A stretch of 64,000 nucleotides of DNA from Quadrisphaera granulorum (GCF_003149145.1 NZ_QGDQ01000004.1:62001-126000); one strand, 5' to 3'. Counted from the stretch's first letter, positions 49,798-58,896 are shown. Numbers and translations: made by a program. The notes: generated by a model not told the origin, from the letters alone.

Positions 49798-50616
49798 TCA
49801 GGCGGACTCGGGGGCCTCGCCGCGGCGGGCCTGGGCGCGCTCGACGCTGCGACGCAGCGCCGCGAGCAGGTCGACCACCTCGCCGTCGTCGTCAGTGCCA
49901 CCGGCCCCCTCCGTCATCGCGGGAGCGCGGCGCACGTCCCCGGAGGCGATCTTCTCCTCCACGAGCACACGGACCGCCTCGCGATAGCCGTCGGTGTACT
50001 GGGTGGGGTCGAAGTCGGCCGCGAGCGACTCCACGAGGGAGGCCGCCATGGCCAGCTCGGCAGGTTTGAGCGTGACGGCAGCGCTCAGGACCTCGAAGTC
50101 GGGCTCGCGGACCTCGTCGGGCCACAGCACCGTCTGCAGGCAGATGACCTGGCCGCGCACGCGCAGCACGGCGAGGGTCTCGCGCTGGCGCAGGGCCACC
50201 TTCACCACGGCCACGCGCTCCGTCTGCACCAGCGCCTCGCGCAGCAGCGCGTACGGCTTGGCGGCGGTGCGGTCGGGCTCCAGGTAGTAGGCCTTGTCGT
50301 ACAGCAGCGGGTCGACCTGCGCCTCGGGCACGAACTCGACCACCTCGATCTCGCGGCCCGTCGTCAGCGGCAGGGCGGCCAGGTCGGCGTCGGACAGGAC
50401 GACGAGGTCGCCGTCGTCGGTCTCGTACCCTTTGGCGATCTCGCCGTACGCGACGGGCTCACCGTCGACACTGCAGGTGCGCTGGTACCTGATGCGCCCA
50501 CCGTCGGCGGCATGCACCTGGTGGAAGGACACGTCCTTGGTGCCCGTGGCGGCGTACACGCGGACGGGCACGTTGACCAGCCCGAACGACACCGCTCCCT
50601 TCCAGATGGCGCGCAT
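49798..50616 (-). CDS. ku: Ku protein, non-homologous end joining
   Basis: The 272-residue bacterial Ku has MRAIWKGAVSFGLVNVPVRV at its start, FHQVHAADGGRIRYQRTC, YYLEPDRTAAKPYALLREAL and PTQYTDGYREAVRVLVEEK. It forms a homodimeric ring on DNA ends. The C-terminal extension after the core is short (about 40 residues, with RAQARRGEA). The start is ATG 50616. A LigD-type polymerase is encoded at 53236; no ATP-dependent ligase domain is in the window. Confidence 0.96.
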   Translation of the reverse strand: MRAIWKGAVSFGLVNVPVRVYAATGTKDVSFHQVHAADGGRIRYQRTCSVDGEPVAYGEIAKGYETDDGDLVVLSDADLAALPLTTGREIEVVEFVPEAQVDPLLYDKAYYLEPDRTAAKPYALLREALVQTERVAVVKVALRQRETLAVLRVRGQVICLQTVLWPDEVREPDFEVLSAAVTLKPAELAMAASLVESLAADFDPTQYTDGYREAVRVLVEEKIASGDVRRAPAMTEGAGGTDDDGEVVDLLAALRRSVERAQARRGEAPESA

Positions 50617-50697
50617 GCTGGTCAGGGTGCGGCGGCCGATCGGACGCCACCAGCCCCGCTCACCCATCCGAGCGCCCACGAGGGACGAACACCGGTC

Positions 50698-52281
50698 ATG
50701 ACCAGCATCTCCTCACCCGCCGCGACGCAGGCGCGTCCCCGTGCGTCCACCGGGATCGCCGCGCTGGTGGGCGTGGTCAGCGCGGGGCTGGCGCTGGGGG
50801 TTGCCCAGCTCGTGGCGGCCTTCGTGAGGCCGCAGTCCGCACCGGTGCTGGCGATCGGCTCCGCGTTCATCGACAGGGTGCCGCCGTGGCTCAAGGACAC
50901 GGCCATCCGGCTGTTCGGGACCAACGACAAGCTCGTCCTGCTGGCCTCGATGGCGCTGGTGGTCACCCTGCTCGCGGCGCTGGCGGGCGTGGCCGAACGG
51001 TGGCGACGCGGCGTCGGGCTGGCGCTCGTGGTGCTCTTCGGGGTGGTGGCCGTGGGCGCGGCGGTGACGCGAGCGGGCGCCGGGCCCTTCGATGCGGCGC
51101 CGTCGGTGATCGGGTTCGCCGCGGGCGGAGTGGCGTTGCGGCTGCTCGTCGAGCGCCTGCGCGCGGTCGACGGTGCCAACGGTTCGCCGTCGTCGTCCTC
51201 CCCCACCCGGCGGTCGGTGCTCGCGGCGACCGCGTGGGTGGCCGCCGCGGCTGCCTCGGCGGCGGCCGCGGGCCGGGCGCTGAGCGGCGCCGCCCGTGAT
51301 GCGGTGGCGGCGCGTGCCGGGCTGCGGCTGCCCGCCCCGGCCGTCCCCGCGAGCGCGGTGCCAGCCGGCGTGGAGAACGGGGTGGTGGGCACCACGCCAT
51401 ACCTGACGCCGAATGCCGACTTCTACCGGATCGACACCGCGCTGACCGTGCCGTCGATCGACCCGGCCACGTGGTCGCTGCGGGTGCACGGCCTGGTCGA
51501 GGAGGAGGTGGAGATCTCCTTCGAGGAGCTGCTCGCCCTGCCGATGGCCGAGTCGCGCGTGACGCTGACGTGCGTCTCCAACGAGGTCGGTGGTGGGCTG
51601 GCGGGTAACGCGACGTGGCTGGGGGTGCCGATCGCCGCGGTGCTGGAGCGGGCGCGGCCGCAGGCGGGTGCCGACATGGTGCTCTCGCGCAGCAGCGACG
51701 GGTTCAGCGCCTCCACGCCGCTGAGCGCACTCACCGACCGCGACCGCGGGGCGCTGCTGGCCGTCGGCATGAACGGCGAGCCGCTACCGCTGGAGCACGG
51801 CTTCCCGGTGCGGATGGTGGTGCCGGGGCTGTACGGCTTCGTCTCGGCGACGAAGTGGGTGGTGGACCTGGAGGTCACGCGGTTCGCCGACGCGACGGCG
51901 TACTGGACCACCCGTGGGTGGTCGGACCAAGGCCCGATCAAGACGGCATCGCGGATCGACGTGCCGAAGGGGTTCGCGCAGGTCGCGCAGGGCACCGTTC
52001 CGGTCGGCGGGGTGGCGTGGGCGCAGACCCGCGGCATCAGCGCGGTCGAGGTGCAGGTGGACGACGGGCCCTGGCAGCCCGCGACGCTCGCCGCGCAAGA
52101 CGGCCTGGACACGTGGCGGCAGTGGTCGTACGCGTGGGACGCCGCGGCGGCCGGGCCGGGGGCGCACACGCTGCGGGTCCGGGCCGTCGACGGGACGGGA
52201 GCGGTCCAGGTCGGGGAGCGTGCTGCTCCCGCCCCCGACGGCGCGACGGGCTGGCACTCGGTCTCCGTCACCGTGCAGTAG
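50698..52281 (+). CDS. Membrane-bound molybdopterin oxidoreductase (sulfite-oxidase family)
   Basis: The 527-residue protein has four N-terminal helices and a fifth hydrophobic segment after RRSVLAATAW. The Moco domain follows (TPNADFYRIDTALTVPSIDP, SLRVHGLVEEEVEISFEEL, and TLTCVSNEVGGGLAGNATW with the probable Mo-ligand Cys). The C-terminal dimerisation domain covers about 425-525 (WAQTRGISAVEVQVDDGPW). This is the sulfite-oxidase/YedY-like membrane form common in actinobacteria; the substrate is unknown. The start is ATG 50698, divergent from ku. It needs the MoeA/MoaC/Mog pathway at 34-36 kb. Confidence 0.92.
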   Translation: MTSISSPAATQARPRASTGIAALVGVVSAGLALGVAQLVAAFVRPQSAPVLAIGSAFIDRVPPWLKDTAIRLFGTNDKLVLLASMALVVTLLAALAGVAERWRRGVGLALVVLFGVVAVGAAVTRAGAGPFDAAPSVIGFAAGGVALRLLVERLRAVDGANGSPSSSSPTRRSVLAATAWVAAAAASAAAAGRALSGAARDAVAARAGLRLPAPAVPASAVPAGVENGVVGTTPYLTPNADFYRIDTALTVPSIDPATWSLRVHGLVEEEVEISFEELLALPMAESRVTLTCVSNEVGGGLAGNATWLGVPIAAVLERARPQAGADMVLSRSSDGFSASTPLSALTDRDRGALLAVGMNGEPLPLEHGFPVRMVVPGLYGFVSATKWVVDLEVTRFADATAYWTTRGWSDQGPIKTASRIDVPKGFAQVAQGTVPVGGVAWAQTRGISAVEVQVDDGPWQPATLAAQDGLDTWRQWSYAWDAAAAGPGAHTLRVRAVDGTGAVQVGERAAPAPDGATGWHSVSVTVQ

Positions 52282-52342
52282 CCGGCACCAGTCCGGGCGG
52301 GCGCCAGCTCCGAACTCGCACCGACAGCTTGACCAGCACCGC

Positions 52343-52383
52343 GAGGCCCCGGCCTCCCGCACCGCGCGGGAGGCTGGGGCCTC
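52343..52383 (+). terminator. 18-bp hairpin terminator
   Basis: GAGGCCCCGGCCTCCCGC (52343-52360) pairs with 52366-52383, with one G-T wobble and an ACCGC loop, 61 bp after the oxidoreductase stop. Confidence 0.85.
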
Positions 52384-52511
52384 ACTGCGCTCTGATGCCG
52401 TTGAACAACTCGTGACCTGATCGTGACCCATCCATCTGCCCACCGGCTGCGAACCACCCGTGTCAGAGCGAACGAGCCGCCCACCCGGCGGCCCGACACG
52501 GAGGTACCCCC

Positions 52512-53195
52512 ATGAAGCGCAGCCTCACCACCGCGTTCTCCGTCTCCGCCAGCGCCTTCCTGGTGCTCGGCCTGGCCGCGTGCGGCGGCTCCGCAGACCC
52601 CGGCTCGACGTCCGGCGGCGACATGAGCTCGACGGCGCCGTCGGACTCGATGACCTCGGCCGCGCCATCGGACTCGATGAGCTCCGACGCCGCGATGGCC
52701 TCCGGCCCCGTGGGCCCGGGCTGCGCCGACTACGCCGCGGCGGTCCCGAGCGGCGCCGGCTCGGTGTCCGGCATGGCGACCGCGCCCGTCGCGACCGCCG
52801 CGAGCAACAACCCGCTGCTCAAGACGCTCGTGTCGGCCGTCTCCGGCCAGCTCAACCCGAACGTCAACCTCGTCGACACGCTGAACGGCAGCCAGTTCAC
52901 GGTCTTCGCGCCCGTGGACGACGCCTTCGCGAAGGTCGACCCGGCCACCATCGAGACCCTCAAGACCGACTCGGCGCTGCTGCAGAAGGTGCTGACCTAC
53001 CACGTGGTGCCCGGCCAGCTCACGCCCGAGCAGGTCATCGGCATGCAGACCACCGTCGAGGGTCAGCAGGTGGACGTGACCGGCACCCCGGACAACCTCA
53101 AGGTCAACGGCGCGCAGGTCATCTGCGGCGGCGTGAAGACCGCCAACGCCACCGTCTACCTCATCGACGGCGTGCTCACCCCGCCCGCCAGCTGA
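52512..53195 (+). CDS. Fasciclin-domain lipoprotein
   Basis: The 227-residue protein has a lipoprotein signal ([15 protein letters not shown], lipid-attachment Cys about 25). A Ser/Met/Asp-rich linker with repeats of APSDSM follows, then one fasciclin (FAS1) domain with [45 protein letters not shown] and [13 protein letters not shown]. It resembles mycobacterial MPT70/MPT83 and should be a surface adhesion or binding protein. The start is ATG 52512. Its linker is a possible Pmt substrate. Confidence 0.93.
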   Translation: MKRSLTTAFSVSASAFLVLGLAACGGSADPGSTSGGDMSSTAPSDSMTSAAPSDSMSSDAAMASGPVGPGCADYAAAVPSGAGSVSGMATAPVATAASNNPLLKTLVSAVSGQLNPNVNLVDTLNGSQFTVFAPVDDAFAKVDPATIETLKTDSALLQKVLTYHVVPGQLTPEQVIGMQTTVEGQQVDVTGTPDNLKVNGAQVICGGVKTANATVYLIDGVLTPPAS

Positions 53196-53235
53196 TGCAC
53201 ACCACCACGCGTCCGGCCTGGGGCAGGCTGGGCGC

Positions 53236-54186
53236 GTGGTGGACGCGGCGGCGCAGGTAGTCCAGATCGCGGGGCGGCGTGTGAAGCTCACGCACCTCGA
53301 CCGCGAGCTGTGGCCGGGCGGACCCGGCAGGCGCGCGACCACCAAGGCGGAGCTCGTCAGCTACGTGCTCGACGTGGCTCCAGCGCTGCTGCCGCAGCTG
53401 GCCGGCCGGCCGGTGACGCGCGTGCGGTGGCCGCAGGGCGTGGGCGGCCCGCGGTTCTTCGAGAAGAACGTCCCGTCCGGCACGCCGCAGTGGGTGCGCA
53501 GCGTGGAGGTCAAGGGCACTGGCGACGACGACGGCGATGGCTTCGTCACGTACCCGCTCGTCGATGACGAGGCCGGCCTGGTCTGGCTCGCCAACCTGTC
53601 GGCGCTGGAGCTGCACACGCCCCAGTGGCGGCTCGACCCCTCCGACACCGGCGGTGCGGCCGGGGCCCGCCGACCGCCCGACAGGCTCGTCGTCGACTTG
53701 GACCCCGGTCTCGGCACGGGCCTGGCGGAGTGCTCCGAGCTTGCGGTGCTCGTGGCGGAGCGCCTGGCGGACGACGGGCTGGTCGCCGTCCCCGTGACCT
53801 CGGGCAGCAAGGGCCTGCAGCTGTACGCGCCGATCAGCGGGGAGCAGGGCGCCGACGTCGTCGCCGCGTACGCCAAGCGGCTCGCCGTGGGGCTCGCGAA
53901 GGACCATGCGTGGGTGACCGCGGTCATGACGAAGGACGTGCGGCGCGGGAAGGTGCTGCTCGACTGGAGTCAGAACAACGGCGCGAAGACCACCATCACA
54001 CCGTGGTCGCCGCGGGGGCGCGAGCACCCGCAGGCGGCGGTGCCGCGCCGCTGGGACGAACTCGGCGATGACCTGTTCCAGCTGTCGCTGACCGAGGCTG
54101 CGCAGCGTTTCGCCACCGAGGGCGACCCGCTGGCCGGCGTCCTCACGCCCGATGCACCGCCCGGCCCGCGCCTGCCCGAGCGCTGA
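53236..54186 (+). CDS. LigD-type NHEJ polymerase (archaeo-eukaryotic primase fold)
   Basis: The 316-residue stand-alone polymerase domain has VKLTHLDRELWPGG, RWPQGVGGPRFFEKNVPSGT, LVVDLDPGLGTGL (metal-binding Asp pair), SGSKGLQLYAPISG and RRGKVLLDWSQNNGAKTTI. It fills gaps with ribonucleotides or deoxynucleotides during NHEJ together with Ku. No ligase or phosphoesterase domain is attached. The start is GTG 53236. It is convergent with the GGT gene, with a CGCTGA-C-TCAGCG palindrome over the two stops. Confidence 0.93.
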   Translation: MVDAAAQVVQIAGRRVKLTHLDRELWPGGPGRRATTKAELVSYVLDVAPALLPQLAGRPVTRVRWPQGVGGPRFFEKNVPSGTPQWVRSVEVKGTGDDDGDGFVTYPLVDDEAGLVWLANLSALELHTPQWRLDPSDTGGAAGARRPPDRLVVDLDPGLGTGLAECSELAVLVAERLADDGLVAVPVTSGSKGLQLYAPISGEQGADVVAAYAKRLAVGLAKDHAWVTAVMTKDVRRGKVLLDWSQNNGAKTTITPWSPRGREHPQAAVPRRWDELGDDLFQLSLTEAAQRFATEGDPLAGVLTPDAPPGPRLPER

Positions 54187-54187
54187 C

Positions 54188-56101
54188 TCAGCGGCCGACG
54201 GCGTAGCCCTGCGCGCCGCGCGGGTTGGCCGCCGCGCGGATCCACCCGCCGTCCAAGGCCACCGCCGACAGCCGTCCCAGCGACCACCCGTCCACCGGTC
54301 GCACGTCCCAGCCACGCCGGGTCAGCCCCGCGGCGACGCTCGGACCGAACCGTTCCTCGATCACCAGCTGGGCAGGAGCCTCCTGGCGAGGCCAGAAGGA
54401 GCTCGGCGCGGTCTCGGTGTGGAAGGTCGGGGCGTCGACGGCGGCCTGGAGCGCGGTCTCGCTGGCGTGAGCGAGCCGGATCACGAACGGCAGCTGCCAC
54501 GCGTCCTGCTGGTCGCCGCCGGGCGTGCCCAGCGCCATCCACGGCTCGCCGTCGCGCAGCAGCAGCGTCGGGGAGAGCGTGGTGCGCGGCCGGCGCCCCG
54601 GGCGCAGCGTCGACCCGAGCGTCGAGCCCCACCGCGCTGCCCGCGACCGCGAGCGCGGCGAGCCGCCACCGGGCAGCCAGCACATCTGCGCGCGCGTGCC
54701 CAGCGCGAAGCCCAGCTCGGGGATCACCGGCGAGCTCTGCAGCCACCCGCCGCTGGGGGTGGCCGAGACGAGGTTGCCCCAGCGGTCGGCGACGTCCACG
54801 TGGACGGTGTCGCCACGGCCCAGCTCCTCACGCGACAGCTCTTCACGCCGGTCGACCGTGGGCTCACCCACCGCTGGGCCCGCGTCCGCGAGCGCCTCTA
54901 CGCGCGGCGGCTCTGGCAGCTGCGGCAACCGGCGGACGGTTCCGCCCGGCCAGCCGGGCTGGAGCTCGCTCTCGGCGTACTCGCCGAGCAGCGCGCGCCG
55001 CGAGGCGGTGTACGCCGGGTCGAGAAGTTCGGTGACCGAGGGCACGTCGGCGCCGTCCTCCTCCGCCCCCACCGGGTCTCCGTACCAGGCCTCGCGGTCC
55101 GCGACCGCGAGGTCGAAGGCGGCGGCACACGCGTGCACCCAGTCGTCGTCGTCCTCGTCCACCCCGTCGAGCTGCCCGTCGAGCAGGGCGAGCGCCTGCA
55201 GCAGCACCGGCCCCTGGCCCCAGGTACCGGTCTTGAGCACCTGCACGTCGCGGTACCCCCCCACCGCGGGCGGCTCGATGGTCGGCTCCCAGGCGGCGAG
55301 GTCGGAGCCGCGCAGCAGACCGGCGTGGACGGCGCCGGTGGCGTCGCGCCAGCGGGTAGCAGAGAAGAACCTGTCGACGACGTCGGCCACCTCGCCGCGG
55401 TACCAGTACTCGCGCGCGGCCTCGAACTCCGCGTCGCGACCGCCTCCTCGACGGCCAGCGGCCTCCGCGGCGGCCAGCACCCGGTCGTAGGTATCCGCCA
55501 GCGCGGTCAGGCGCAGCCGGGACCAGGGCTGCGGGGCGCGCGCGGCGCCGTCGTCCCCGGTGAGGTAGGTGGCGGCCGACGTCGTCCACGCACCCTCGCC
55601 CTGCAGAAACAGCGGCGTCACGGACTCCAGCGTCGCGGCGACGCGGGGCAGCACGGGCGCGCCGTGGCGGGCGTAGCCGATGGCCGGTTCGAGTACGTCG
55701 CGCAGCCGCCAGGTGCCCCACCGCTGGAGCAGGAGGGTCCACGCGCCGAAGGCGCCGGGCACCGTGGCGGGCAGCAGCCCGGAACCGGGGATGGCTGTGA
55801 GGCCGAGGTCGGCGAAGGCCTGCGGCGTCGCGGCGGCGGGCACGGGGCCCTGGCCGCAGACGACGTGCGCTCCACCGTCTGCCCCGCCCGCCGCGGACCA
55901 CAGCACGATGGGCAGGTCGCTGCCGGGTCCGTTGAGGTGCGGCTCGACCACCTGCAGCACGAACCCGGCAGCCGCGGCGGCATCGAAGGCGTTGCCGCCA
56001 CGTTCCAGCACCCCCATCCCGGTCTGACTGGCCAGCCAGTGGGTGGAGGCGACGGCCCCGAAGGTGCCGGTGATCTCGGGGCGCGTGGTGGGGAGGGGCA
56101 C
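54188..56101 (-). CDS. Gamma-glutamyltransferase-family protein
   Basis: The 637-residue protein has the Ntn-hydrolase pattern of the GGT family: STHWLASQTGMGVLERGGNA near the start, PGAFGAWTLLLQRWG, then GRGDTVHVDVADRWGNLVSA, where Thr of DTVH is the likely autoprocessing nucleophile, and SPTLLLRDGEPWMALGTPGG. No signal peptide is seen, so it is probably cytoplasmic. Substrate (glutathione-like, mycothiol-derived or acyl) is unknown. The start is GTG 56101; the longer open frame upstream overlaps the HNH gene and is not used. Confidence 0.88.
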   Translation of the reverse strand: MPLPTTRPEITGTFGAVASTHWLASQTGMGVLERGGNAFDAAAAAGFVLQVVEPHLNGPGSDLPIVLWSAAGGADGGAHVVCGQGPVPAAATPQAFADLGLTAIPGSGLLPATVPGAFGAWTLLLQRWGTWRLRDVLEPAIGYARHGAPVLPRVAATLESVTPLFLQGEGAWTTSAATYLTGDDGAARAPQPWSRLRLTALADTYDRVLAAAEAAGRRGGGRDAEFEAAREYWYRGEVADVVDRFFSATRWRDATGAVHAGLLRGSDLAAWEPTIEPPAVGGYRDVQVLKTGTWGQGPVLLQALALLDGQLDGVDEDDDDWVHACAAAFDLAVADREAWYGDPVGAEEDGADVPSVTELLDPAYTASRRALLGEYAESELQPGWPGGTVRRLPQLPEPPRVEALADAGPAVGEPTVDRREELSREELGRGDTVHVDVADRWGNLVSATPSGGWLQSSPVIPELGFALGTRAQMCWLPGGGSPRSRSRAARWGSTLGSTLRPGRRPRTTLSPTLLLRDGEPWMALGTPGGDQQDAWQLPFVIRLAHASETALQAAVDAPTFHTETAPSSFWPRQEAPAQLVIEERFGPSVAAGLTRRGWDVRPVDGWSLGRLSAVALDGGWIRAAANPRGAQGYAVGR

Positions 56102-56117
56102 GCGCCCATCCTCACGC

Positions 56118-56618
56118 TCAGGCGGCGTCGAGCTCCGGCAGGTACCCGCCCCACAGGGGGCTGCGGTGCTCGCTACCGCGCAGCAGCCACGCCGCCCCAT
56201 GCGGAGCGCGCAGGCGCACGCGCAGCTGCCAGCCCATCTCCTCCGGCGTCCGGTCACCCTTGACGCCGTTGCAGCGCAGGCAGCACGCGACGAGGTTCTC
56301 CCAGCTGTCACGGCCACCGCGGCTGCGCGGCAGCACGTGGTCGACCGTGCTCGCCGGGCGGTTGCAGTAGCCGCAGCGGTGCCCGTCCCGGCGCAGCACC
56401 CCGCGCCGGGAGACCGGCACGGACCGCCCGAACGGCACGCGCACGTAGCGATTGAGCACGATGACGGCGGGCCGGGGCAGCGTCACCGTCGTCGAGGCGA
56501 CGGGCACCTCGTCGGCGACGACGACGTTCGCCTTGCCGGCCAGTACCAGTACCAGAGCGCGTCGCAGCGGGACCACCGCCAGCGGCTCGTAACCGGCGTT
56601 CAGCACCAGGGTCCTCAC
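56118..56618 (-). CDS. HNH endonuclease
   Basis: The 166-residue protein has an N-terminal domain (LVLNAGYEPLAVVPLRRALV) and a C-terminal HNH fold: DGHRCGYCNRPASTVDHVLP, SRGGRDSWENLVACCLRCN and KGDRTPEEMGW, with two CxxC zinc pairs and the DH...N active site. This short form is common in actinobacterial chromosomes and probably cuts DNA; its role is not established. The start is GTG 56618. It lies 16 bp before the GGT gene on the same strand. Confidence 0.92.
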   Translation of the reverse strand: MRTLVLNAGYEPLAVVPLRRALVLVLAGKANVVVADEVPVASTTVTLPRPAVIVLNRYVRVPFGRSVPVSRRGVLRRDGHRCGYCNRPASTVDHVLPRSRGGRDSWENLVACCLRCNGVKGDRTPEEMGWQLRVRLRAPHGAAWLLRGSEHRSPLWGGYLPELDAA

Positions 56619-57023
56619 GGGGCCACCCCCTCGTCGAGATCGGTCCACGGGCTCAGGTCGCTCGGTGGCGTCATGGGAAGGGCACCCGACACCGCCCCAG
56701 AAGACAGCGCCCCAGAACGGCGACAGGCGCCGTCCCGTGAGGGACGGCGCCTGTGAACAGGGCTGAGGGGCTGGCCGGGCTGGTGGCACGGCGCGCGACA
56801 GGGCGCGCGGCACTGGACCTGAGCACCGGCTGGCCGTGGAGGTACTGGCGACGATGGTGGAGGCGCTGCCGGCACGCAAGGCGACCCGGGAGGCTCGGCT
56901 GGGCGAGCGTCCCGCGCTGCGGATGTGGCGGCACCACGGGGGAACTGTACGTCGGGACGGCGCTGTCGAGCCTGTGCTTAACCCGTTGTTCTCGTCACGG
57001 GCTGGTCACGTGCCAGTGAGTCG
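56619..57023. other. 405-bp gap between the NlpC/P60 and HNH genes
   Basis: Apart from the hairpin at 56723-56754, nothing convincing was found. A plus-strand frame (56836-57126) is open, but its product has no recognisable features and it enters the end of the NlpC gene on the other strand. Confidence 0.4.
56723..56754. terminator. Perfect 14-bp hairpin with GTGA tetraloop
   Basis: ACAGGCGCCGTCCC (56723-56736) pairs with 56741-56754 around GTGA. It is downstream of the NlpC/P60 gene and about 105 bp upstream of the HNH start on the minus strand, so it may end the NlpC transcript. Confidence 0.7.
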
Positions 57024-57893
57024 TCAGGCGACGCGGGTGAAGACCACCGAGGACGACCAGATGTCGTGCACACCGATGGTCTTGCCGGTGCGCGGCGAGT
57101 CGATCATCTTGCCGTCGCCGAGGTAGATCCCGTTGTGGTAGACGCCGCCCTTGCCGGTGAAGCTGACGATGTCGCCGGCCTTGGCCTCGGACGCGGAGAT
57201 GCGAGTGCCGGAGGAGGCCTGCTGGGCGGCGGTGCGAGGCAGGTCCTTGCCCAGCTGGGCGTAGACGTAGCGCACGAAGCCGGAGCAGTCGAAGCCGGCG
57301 GGCGTCGTGCCACCGAAGCGGTACTTGATGCCCGTGTACCGCTTGGCGATGTCGATGACCGAGGCGTTGGAGACGCTCCCGGAGGGGATCGGCGCCGCAG
57401 AGCCGTCGTCGCCGGGCTCCGGGGGGCCGGCGTCGACGTTCGGGTCGCTGTCGTCGGGGGTGGCGTCCGAGGTCTGCGCGATGCGGCTGGCGTCGCGGGC
57501 TTCCTTGGCGGCCTGGAACCTGTCGTTGGCGCGCGAGGCGCGCTCGGCGATGGCGGACCGCTCACCGGCGCTGACGCGCATATCGTGCTGGTACTGGCCC
57601 GCATCGACGGTCGTCAGTGACGTCAGGGCGAAGCTGACCTGAGCCTTGGCGGGAGCGGTGACGGCCGAGGCGCTCTGGGTGGCGGTGTCACCGGCGGCGT
57701 CCGAGCCGACCAGCGGTGCGGCCACGGCGGGCAGGCCCATGGTGACGAGCAGGCCACCGCTGACGGCGATGACGGCGGAACGGCGACCGACGGTGGTCGC
57801 GTTCACGGAGACGGCATCGCCGATGACGGCCAGGGGGGTACGGGTGCGCACCGGACGGCGGTGACGCGCTGCAGTCCTGCTGTTCGCGGACAT
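57024..57893 (-). CDS. Secreted NlpC/P60 peptidoglycan endopeptidase
   Basis: The 289-residue protein has a basic N-terminus of about 38 residues, a signal-type hydrophobic segment (SAVIAVSGGLLVTMGLPAVA), a helical linker, a Pro/Asp-rich spacer and a C-terminal NlpC/P60 domain. The Cys nucleophile is C203 in PAGFDCSGFVRYVY and the catalytic His is H253 in GVYHNGIYLGDG. It cleaves peptide stems in the wall, probably at D-Glu-mDAP. ATG 57893 is given; GTG 57902 is also possible and closer to GGAGAGG. A c-di-AMP riboswitch and a CRP-like site precede it. Confidence 0.93.
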   Translation of the reverse strand: MSANSRTAARHRRPVRTRTPLAVIGDAVSVNATTVGRRSAVIAVSGGLLVTMGLPAVAAPLVGSDAAGDTATQSASAVTAPAKAQVSFALTSLTTVDAGQYQHDMRVSAGERSAIAERASRANDRFQAAKEARDASRIAQTSDATPDDSDPNVDAGPPEPGDDGSAAPIPSGSVSNASVIDIAKRYTGIKYRFGGTTPAGFDCSGFVRYVYAQLGKDLPRTAAQQASSGTRISASEAKAGDIVSFTGKGGVYHNGIYLGDGKMIDSPRTGKTIGVHDIWSSSVVFTRVA

Positions 57894-57913
57894 GTCGACC
57901 ACTCGGCCTCTCC

Positions 57914-58097
57914 GTCGCCTGCGGGGTGAGCTGTCGGGTTCGGGCGAGAGGTCATCGCCCGGCGCGCACCGTCCGGGGTCACCGGGCCGGGTGCGCGCTG
58001 CACCCCGAGGAGCTCCGCCAGGAGCCCCATGGAACGTGGGTCCCCCGCCCCTGCCAGCGGTGTCCGCCCGACCGCGCCCGGTGGCAGGGTTCAGCGC
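57914..58097 (-). ncRNA. ydaO-type c-di-AMP riboswitch
   Basis: On the minus strand the leader has, in order, GCGCTGAACC, GGGGGACCCA, GGGGTGCAGC and the long 3' hallmark CCCGAACCCGACAGCTCACC followed by CCGCAGGCG. These blocks match the ydaO-yuaA aptamer consensus, including the CGC/GCG ends of the closing helix. The ribosome site GGAGAGG follows 3-10 nt later. In this family c-di-AMP binding turns off cell-wall hydrolase genes. No separate terminator hairpin was seen, so the mode of control is open. Confidence 0.93.
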
Positions 58098-58188
58098 CCG
58101 GTGCGGACCTCGTGAGGTTTCTCTCGAGGTAGGACTGACAGTAGTGACGCGTGACTCTGCGTTCTGGGAACTTGAGTCGGTGGCTAAA

Positions 58189-58204
58189 CGTGACCTGGGT
58201 CACA
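58189..58204 (-). promoter_or_regulatory. CRP-like operator upstream of the riboswitch-NlpC unit
   Basis: The minus strand reads TGTGA-CCCAGG-TCACG, one mismatch from the CRP consensus TGTGA-N6-TCACA. It lies about 90 bp upstream of the aptamer. In streptomycetes and mycobacteria, CRP-type proteins control rpfA, another wall hydrolase behind a c-di-AMP riboswitch. Confidence 0.6.
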
Positions 58205-58218
58205 CGCCCGTGAGGACG

Positions 58219-58896
58219 TCACACACTCACGACGAAGACGTGGACGGCGACGTCGTCAGACAGCACCTCGCCGGGTTCCCCCACGAGTACTCCCCCGGCC
58301 ACCCGCGACACCTGCACCGTGCTGCCGGGGCGCAGCCCCAGCGCCGAGAGCCGCAGCATGGCCGTCAAGTCGGCTTGCGCCGGCTCACCGACGCGGCGCA
58401 CCTGCACCTCCACCGGGGTGGCCGATGCCGCGGCGACCAGCGTCTGCAAACCGTCGAGGGTGTCCGGGACGTCGACGCCACCGATCGCGGCCAGGCCTGG
58501 GATCGGGTTGCCGTACGGGTCTTCCTCGGGAGCGTGCAGCAGGTCGAGCAAGCGGCGCTCGACGCGCTCGCTCATGACGTGCTCCCAGCGGCAGGCCTCG
58601 TCGTGGACGTACTCCCACTCCAAGCCGATGACGTCGATGAGGAGCCGCTCGGCCAGGCGGTGCTTACGCATCACCTGGGTGGCGCGCTCGCGCCCCAGCG
58701 CCGTGAACTCGAGATGCCGGTCACCGCTGACCACCACCAGCCCGTCGCGCTCCATCCGCGCCACCGTCTGCGAGACGGTGGGGCCGCTCTGCTGGAGACG
58801 CTGGGCGATCCGCGCACGCAGCGGAACGGTGCCCTCCTCCTCGAGCTCGAAGATGGTCTTGAGGTACATCTCGGTGGTGTCGATGAGGTCGCTCAC
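58219..58896 (-). CDS. DtxR/IdeR-family metal-dependent regulator
   Basis: The 225-residue protein has the N-terminal HTH (TTEMYLKTIFELEEEG, RIAQRLQQSGPTVSQTVARM) and a dimerisation/metal domain with RKHRLAERLLIDVIGLEWEY and HDEACRWEHVMSE, giving the His/Glu/Cys/His ligands of DtxR. A C-terminal SH3-like domain (residues about 150-225) is present, so it is the IdeR/DtxR type rather than short MntR. It represses iron-uptake genes when Fe2+ is bound. The start is GTG 58896. No siderophore or FeoB gene is nearby. Confidence 0.93.
   Translation of the reverse strand: MSDLIDTTEMYLKTIFELEEEGTVPLRARIAQRLQQSGPTVSQTVARMERDGLVVVSGDRHLEFTALGRERATQVMRKHRLAERLLIDVIGLEWEYVHDEACRWEHVMSERVERRLLDLLHAPEEDPYGNPIPGLAAIGGVDVPDTLDGLQTLVAAASATPVEVQVRRVGEPAQADLTAMLRLSALGLRPGSTVQVSRVAGGVLVGEPGEVLSDDVAVHVFVVSV

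Noticed and set aside
56836-57126. Possible 96-residue plus-strand gene in the 56.6-57.0 kb gap
   Set aside because: No ribosome site and no family resemblance, and it runs into the NlpC/P60 gene on the other strand. The case for coding is weak.
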